Shown here piece after piece: positions 6,417-8,352 of a stretch of DNA of 8,352 bases. Origin of the DNA: Clostridiales bacterium (GTDB lineage: Bacteria > Bacillota > Clostridia > Christensenellales > Christensenellaceae); assembly GCA_003343685.1 (NCBI GenBank), contig QAKS01000016.1, positions 1 to 8,352 of the forward strand, given 5' to 3'. The number at the start of each line of letters is the position of its first letter. Within the stretch, counting starts at the first letter, position 1. A program made the position numbers and the translations under genes. The notes below the pieces were generated by a model. That model had not been told where the DNA came from, made no database searches, and worked only from the letters and a program-made list of their open reading frames with translations.

Positions 6417-6418
6417 TA

Positions 6419-8352
6419 ATGGTGAACTCGTATACGGCAAAAGACATACAGGTCCTGGAGGGGCTTGACGCCGTAAGAAAACGTCCCGGCATGTATATCG
6501 GCTCTACAGGCTCCCGCGGCCTGCACCATATGCTCTGGGAAATTGTAGATAACGCCATCGACGAAGCCGCCAACGGCTTTGCCGATACGATTTCCATAGT
6601 GATAGAAAAAGACGGCAGCATCTCTGTTGAGGACAATGGCCGCGGCATTCCCGTCGGCCTCCATCCCGAACTTAAAATATCCGGCGTCGAGGTGGTCTTT
6701 ACACAGCTGCACGCCGGAGGAAAATTCAACAATTCCAACTATGCCTATTCCGGCGGCCTGCATGGTGTCGGCGCCAGCGTCGTCAACGCTCTTTCCAAAC
6801 ATCTCACTGTTGAGGTGTATTTCGGCGGCAAGGTCTATACGCAGGAATACCACTCCTATGAGGACGAAAACGGAAAATTTCGTGCAGGCGCTCCCGTCGC
6901 TCCCCTGCACGAGACGGGTACCACAGGCAAGCGAGGCACAAAAGTCACCTATTTGGCCGACATTGACGTTTTCGACGACTTGAATATTCAGTTCGACAAG
7001 GTTGCCCGACGCCTCAAGGAGCTGTCTTTCCTGATCAAGGGAGTAACGATCAATCTGACAGACCGGAGAGAGGAAAAGGTCAAAAAAGTCTCCTACAGCT
7101 TTTCCGGCGGTATTTCCGACTACCTTCTCGACATCAACAGGGACAGAACACTTCTGCATCCTCTGCCGATCAGCTTTGACGACGTCAGAAACGGCATCAG
7201 CGTCAGCGTCGCCATGCAGTATACCGCCGATGAGAGCGAACGGATTTATTCCTTCGTCAACAATATCCCCACGCCGGAGGGCGGCACTCACGAGACCGGC
7301 TTCAAGGCCGCGCTTACAAAAGTAATGAACGCCTATATGCAGAACTCTCAGGCCGCCGCCAAGGAAAAAATTTCCTTTGAGGGCGAGGACTACCGGGAGG
7401 GACTTTCGGCCATTATCTCCCTCAAAATGACCGACGTACAGTTTGAGGGACAGACGAAAACAAAGCTCGGCAATACAGAGGCACGGACTGCCGTTGAGCA
7501 GGTTGTCGCGGAGGAGCTCACCGCATATTTTGAAAATCTGAACAACGCACAAATCTGCACCGCCATTGCCGGCAAAGCCATTACCGCGGCCAAGGTGCGC
7601 GAGGCCGCAAAAAAAGCGAAAAAAATTGAGCGCCAGAAAAGCAAGGCGGATTCCGCACCGTTGGTGGGCAAGCTCTCCAGCTGCACCGGAAAAAATGCCG
7701 CTATGAACGAGCTTTTCCTCGTCGAGGGAGACAGCGCCGGCGGCAGTGCAAAAATGGGCAGAGACAGAAAATTTCAGGCGATTCTGCCTCTTCGCGGCAA
7801 GCCGCTCAACGTTGAAAAAAAACACCTCGAACAGGTTCTTCAAAATGATGAATACCGTTCCATCATCACAGCGTTGGGAGCAGGCTTTGATAAATCCTTT
7901 AATATCAGCAATCTGAAATACAATAAGATTATCATTTTATCTGACGCAGACCAGGACGGGGCCCATATCAGAACGATTTTGCTCACCTTCTTTTTCCGCT
8001 ATATGCGGGAGCTGATTCAGCAGGGTCACGTTTATATTGCCCAGCCCCCTCTTTTCCGGATCAAAAAAGGAAGAAATATTCTCTGGGCACATAACGAAAA
8101 GCAGCTTACAGCGGCAAAGCAGCAGCTGGGGCGCGGCTGTGAGGTACAGCGCTTCAAAGGGCTCGGAGAAATGGACAAGGAGCAGCTTTGGGAGACGACC
8201 CTCAACCCGGATAACCGTGTACTGATACAGGTCACGCTGGAGGATGCAGTAGCGTCGGAGCAGATCGTGTCCACGCTGATGGGCGACGCGGTCGAGCCGC
8301 GCAAAATCTATATTGGCGAAAACGCCTACTTTAACAAAAAAGACAACTTCAA
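6419..8352 (+). CDS. parE: Type IIA DNA topoisomerase subunit B, GyrB/ParE family (3' truncated)
   Basis: This is the ATPase/Toprim subunit of a gyrase or topoisomerase IV, which pairs with a GyrA/ParC partner to pass one DNA duplex through another. The window holds 644 codons and probably all but the last few. The GHKL ATPase domain has the catalytic WEIVDNAIDEA (40-50; Glu41 and Asn45), EDNGRGIPV (71-79; Asp72) and GGLHGVGASVVNAL (112-125). The transducer carries the QTK loop FEGQTKTKLGN (342-352). The Toprim domain has VEGDSAGGSAK (435-445; Glu436) and the metal triad SDADQDGAH (508-516; Asp509, 511, 513). The PLRGK stretch and the terminal RFKGLGEM...LWETTLNP...LMGDAVEP blocks follow. Family is certain. 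Paralogue is not: several blocks read like GyrB (NVEKK, KTKLGN), while GLHHMLWEIVDNA wording and the lack of recF, dnaA or gyrA nearby suggest the second, ParE-role copy. I put parE at about 0.6. A parC/gyrA-type gene would be expected just downstream. Confidence 0.95.
   Translation, partial: MVNSYTAKDIQVLEGLDAVRKRPGMYIGSTGSRGLHHMLWEIVDNAIDEAANGFADTISIVIEKDGSISVEDNGRGIPVGLHPELKISGVEVVFTQLHAGGKFNNSNYAYSGGLHGVGASVVNALSKHLTVEVYFGGKVYTQEYHSYEDENGKFRAGAPVAPLHETGTTGKRGTKVTYLADIDVFDDLNIQFDKVARRLKELSFLIKGVTINLTDRREEKVKKVSYSFSGGISDYLLDINRDRTLLHPLPISFDDVRNGISVSVAMQYTADESERIYSFVNNIPTPEGGTHETGFKAALTKVMNAYMQNSQAAAKEKISFEGEDYREGLSAIISLKMTDVQFEGQTKTKLGNTEARTAVEQVVAEELTAYFENLNNAQICTAIAGKAITAAKVREAAKKAKKIERQKSKADSAPLVGKLSSCTGKNAAMNELFLVEGDSAGGSAKMGRDRKFQAILPLRGKPLNVEKKHLEQVLQNDEYRSIITALGAGFDKSFNISNLKYNKIIILSDADQDGAHIRTILLTFFFRYMRELIQQGHVYIAQPPLFRIKKGRNILWAHNEKQLTAAKQQLGRGCEVQRFKGLGEMDKEQLWETTLNPDNRVLIQVTLEDAVASEQIVSTLMGDAVEPRKIYIGENAYFNKKDNF

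Larger units (their letters stand above)
6256..6418 (+). promoter_or_regulatory. Structured, attenuator-like leader of the topoisomerase gene
   Basis: The untranslated leader carries four mutually complementary segments: 1 = ATGCACCG (6273-6280), 2 = GTGCGCTTCG (6299-6308), 3 = CGAAATGCAC (6315-6324), 4 = CGGTGCATTTCG (6366-6377). Segments 2 and 3 form a hairpin with one mismatch and a 6-nt loop, followed directly by TTTTT (6325-6329). Segments 3 and 4 form a perfect 10-bp stem, followed eight bases later by TTTTTT (6386-6391). Segment 1 can pair with 4 (8 bp) or weakly with 2. A small hairpin GGACA-GAA-TGTCC (6350-6362) sits inside the 3:4 loop. None of the known riboswitch or T-box hallmarks I looked for is present. 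Regulation by alternative pairing is inference from sequence alone. Confidence 0.4.

Noticed and set aside
6256..6418. T-box or purine riboswitch in the topoisomerase leader
   Set aside because: No T-box AGGGTGGNACCGCG-like core is present, and the leader does not show the three-way-junction core of a purine riboswitch.
6248..7843. Open frame of about 530 codons on the minus strand opposite the topoisomerase gene
   Set aside because: Its codons are exact reverse complements of the sense codons, a phase that stays open when TTA, CTA and TCA are rare in the sense gene. The opposite strand has every catalytic motif of the GyrB/ParE family, while this product resembles nothing and has no ribosome binding site.

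Overview
The window looks like core chromosome from a Clostridia-class Bacillota, most probably a Lachnospiraceae-type organism. The reasons are by-eye base composition near half G+C, strong AGGAGG-type ribosome binding sites, a DivIB-type FtsQ with a long basic cytoplasmic tail, a class A penicillin-binding protein with a cysteine-bearing C-terminus, and a Gram-positive-like type IIA topoisomerase B subunit. I see no phage, transposase, CRISPR, tRNA or rRNA sequence. The taxonomic placement is inference.

Layout: (1) bases 2-1270, plus strand, hold the C-terminal part of a class A penicillin-binding protein, cut by the left edge. (2) Bases 1271-1539 are a convergent intergenic stretch with two hairpins; the second is a good intrinsic terminator for the leftward genes. 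(3) Bases 1540-6095, minus strand, hold a compact five-gene run read right to left: ftsQ/divIB, purB, sfsA, xseA, xseB. The spacings are 13 nt, 1 nt, a 1-nt overlap and 13 nt, so this is very probably one operon, with a perfect TATAAT -10 upstream of ftsQ and the terminator after xseB. (4) Bases 6096-6418 are a divergent regulatory region: the leftward ftsQ promoter, an extended -10 promoter reading right, and a leader of about 160 nt before the next gene. (5) Bases 6419-8352, plus strand, hold a GyrB/ParE-family topoisomerase subunit, nearly complete but cut by the right edge.

The genes are housekeeping. They cover peptidoglycan cross-linking (PBP) and septum assembly (FtsQ/DivIB), purine and AMP synthesis (PurB), DNA processing (XseA with XseB, and the predicted nuclease SfsA), and DNA topology (the topoisomerase B subunit). 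The operon mixes a division gene that usually sits in the dcw cluster with purB and nuclease genes.

I found no convincing undescribed multi-gene system. The most interesting unexplained structure is the topoisomerase leader (about 6256-6418). It has four short segments that can pair in mutually exclusive ways, two T-runs placed after alternative stems, and a 47-codon open frame that ends two bases before the topoisomerase ATG. This resembles an attenuator, but it is a by-eye structural reading without folding or comparative support.
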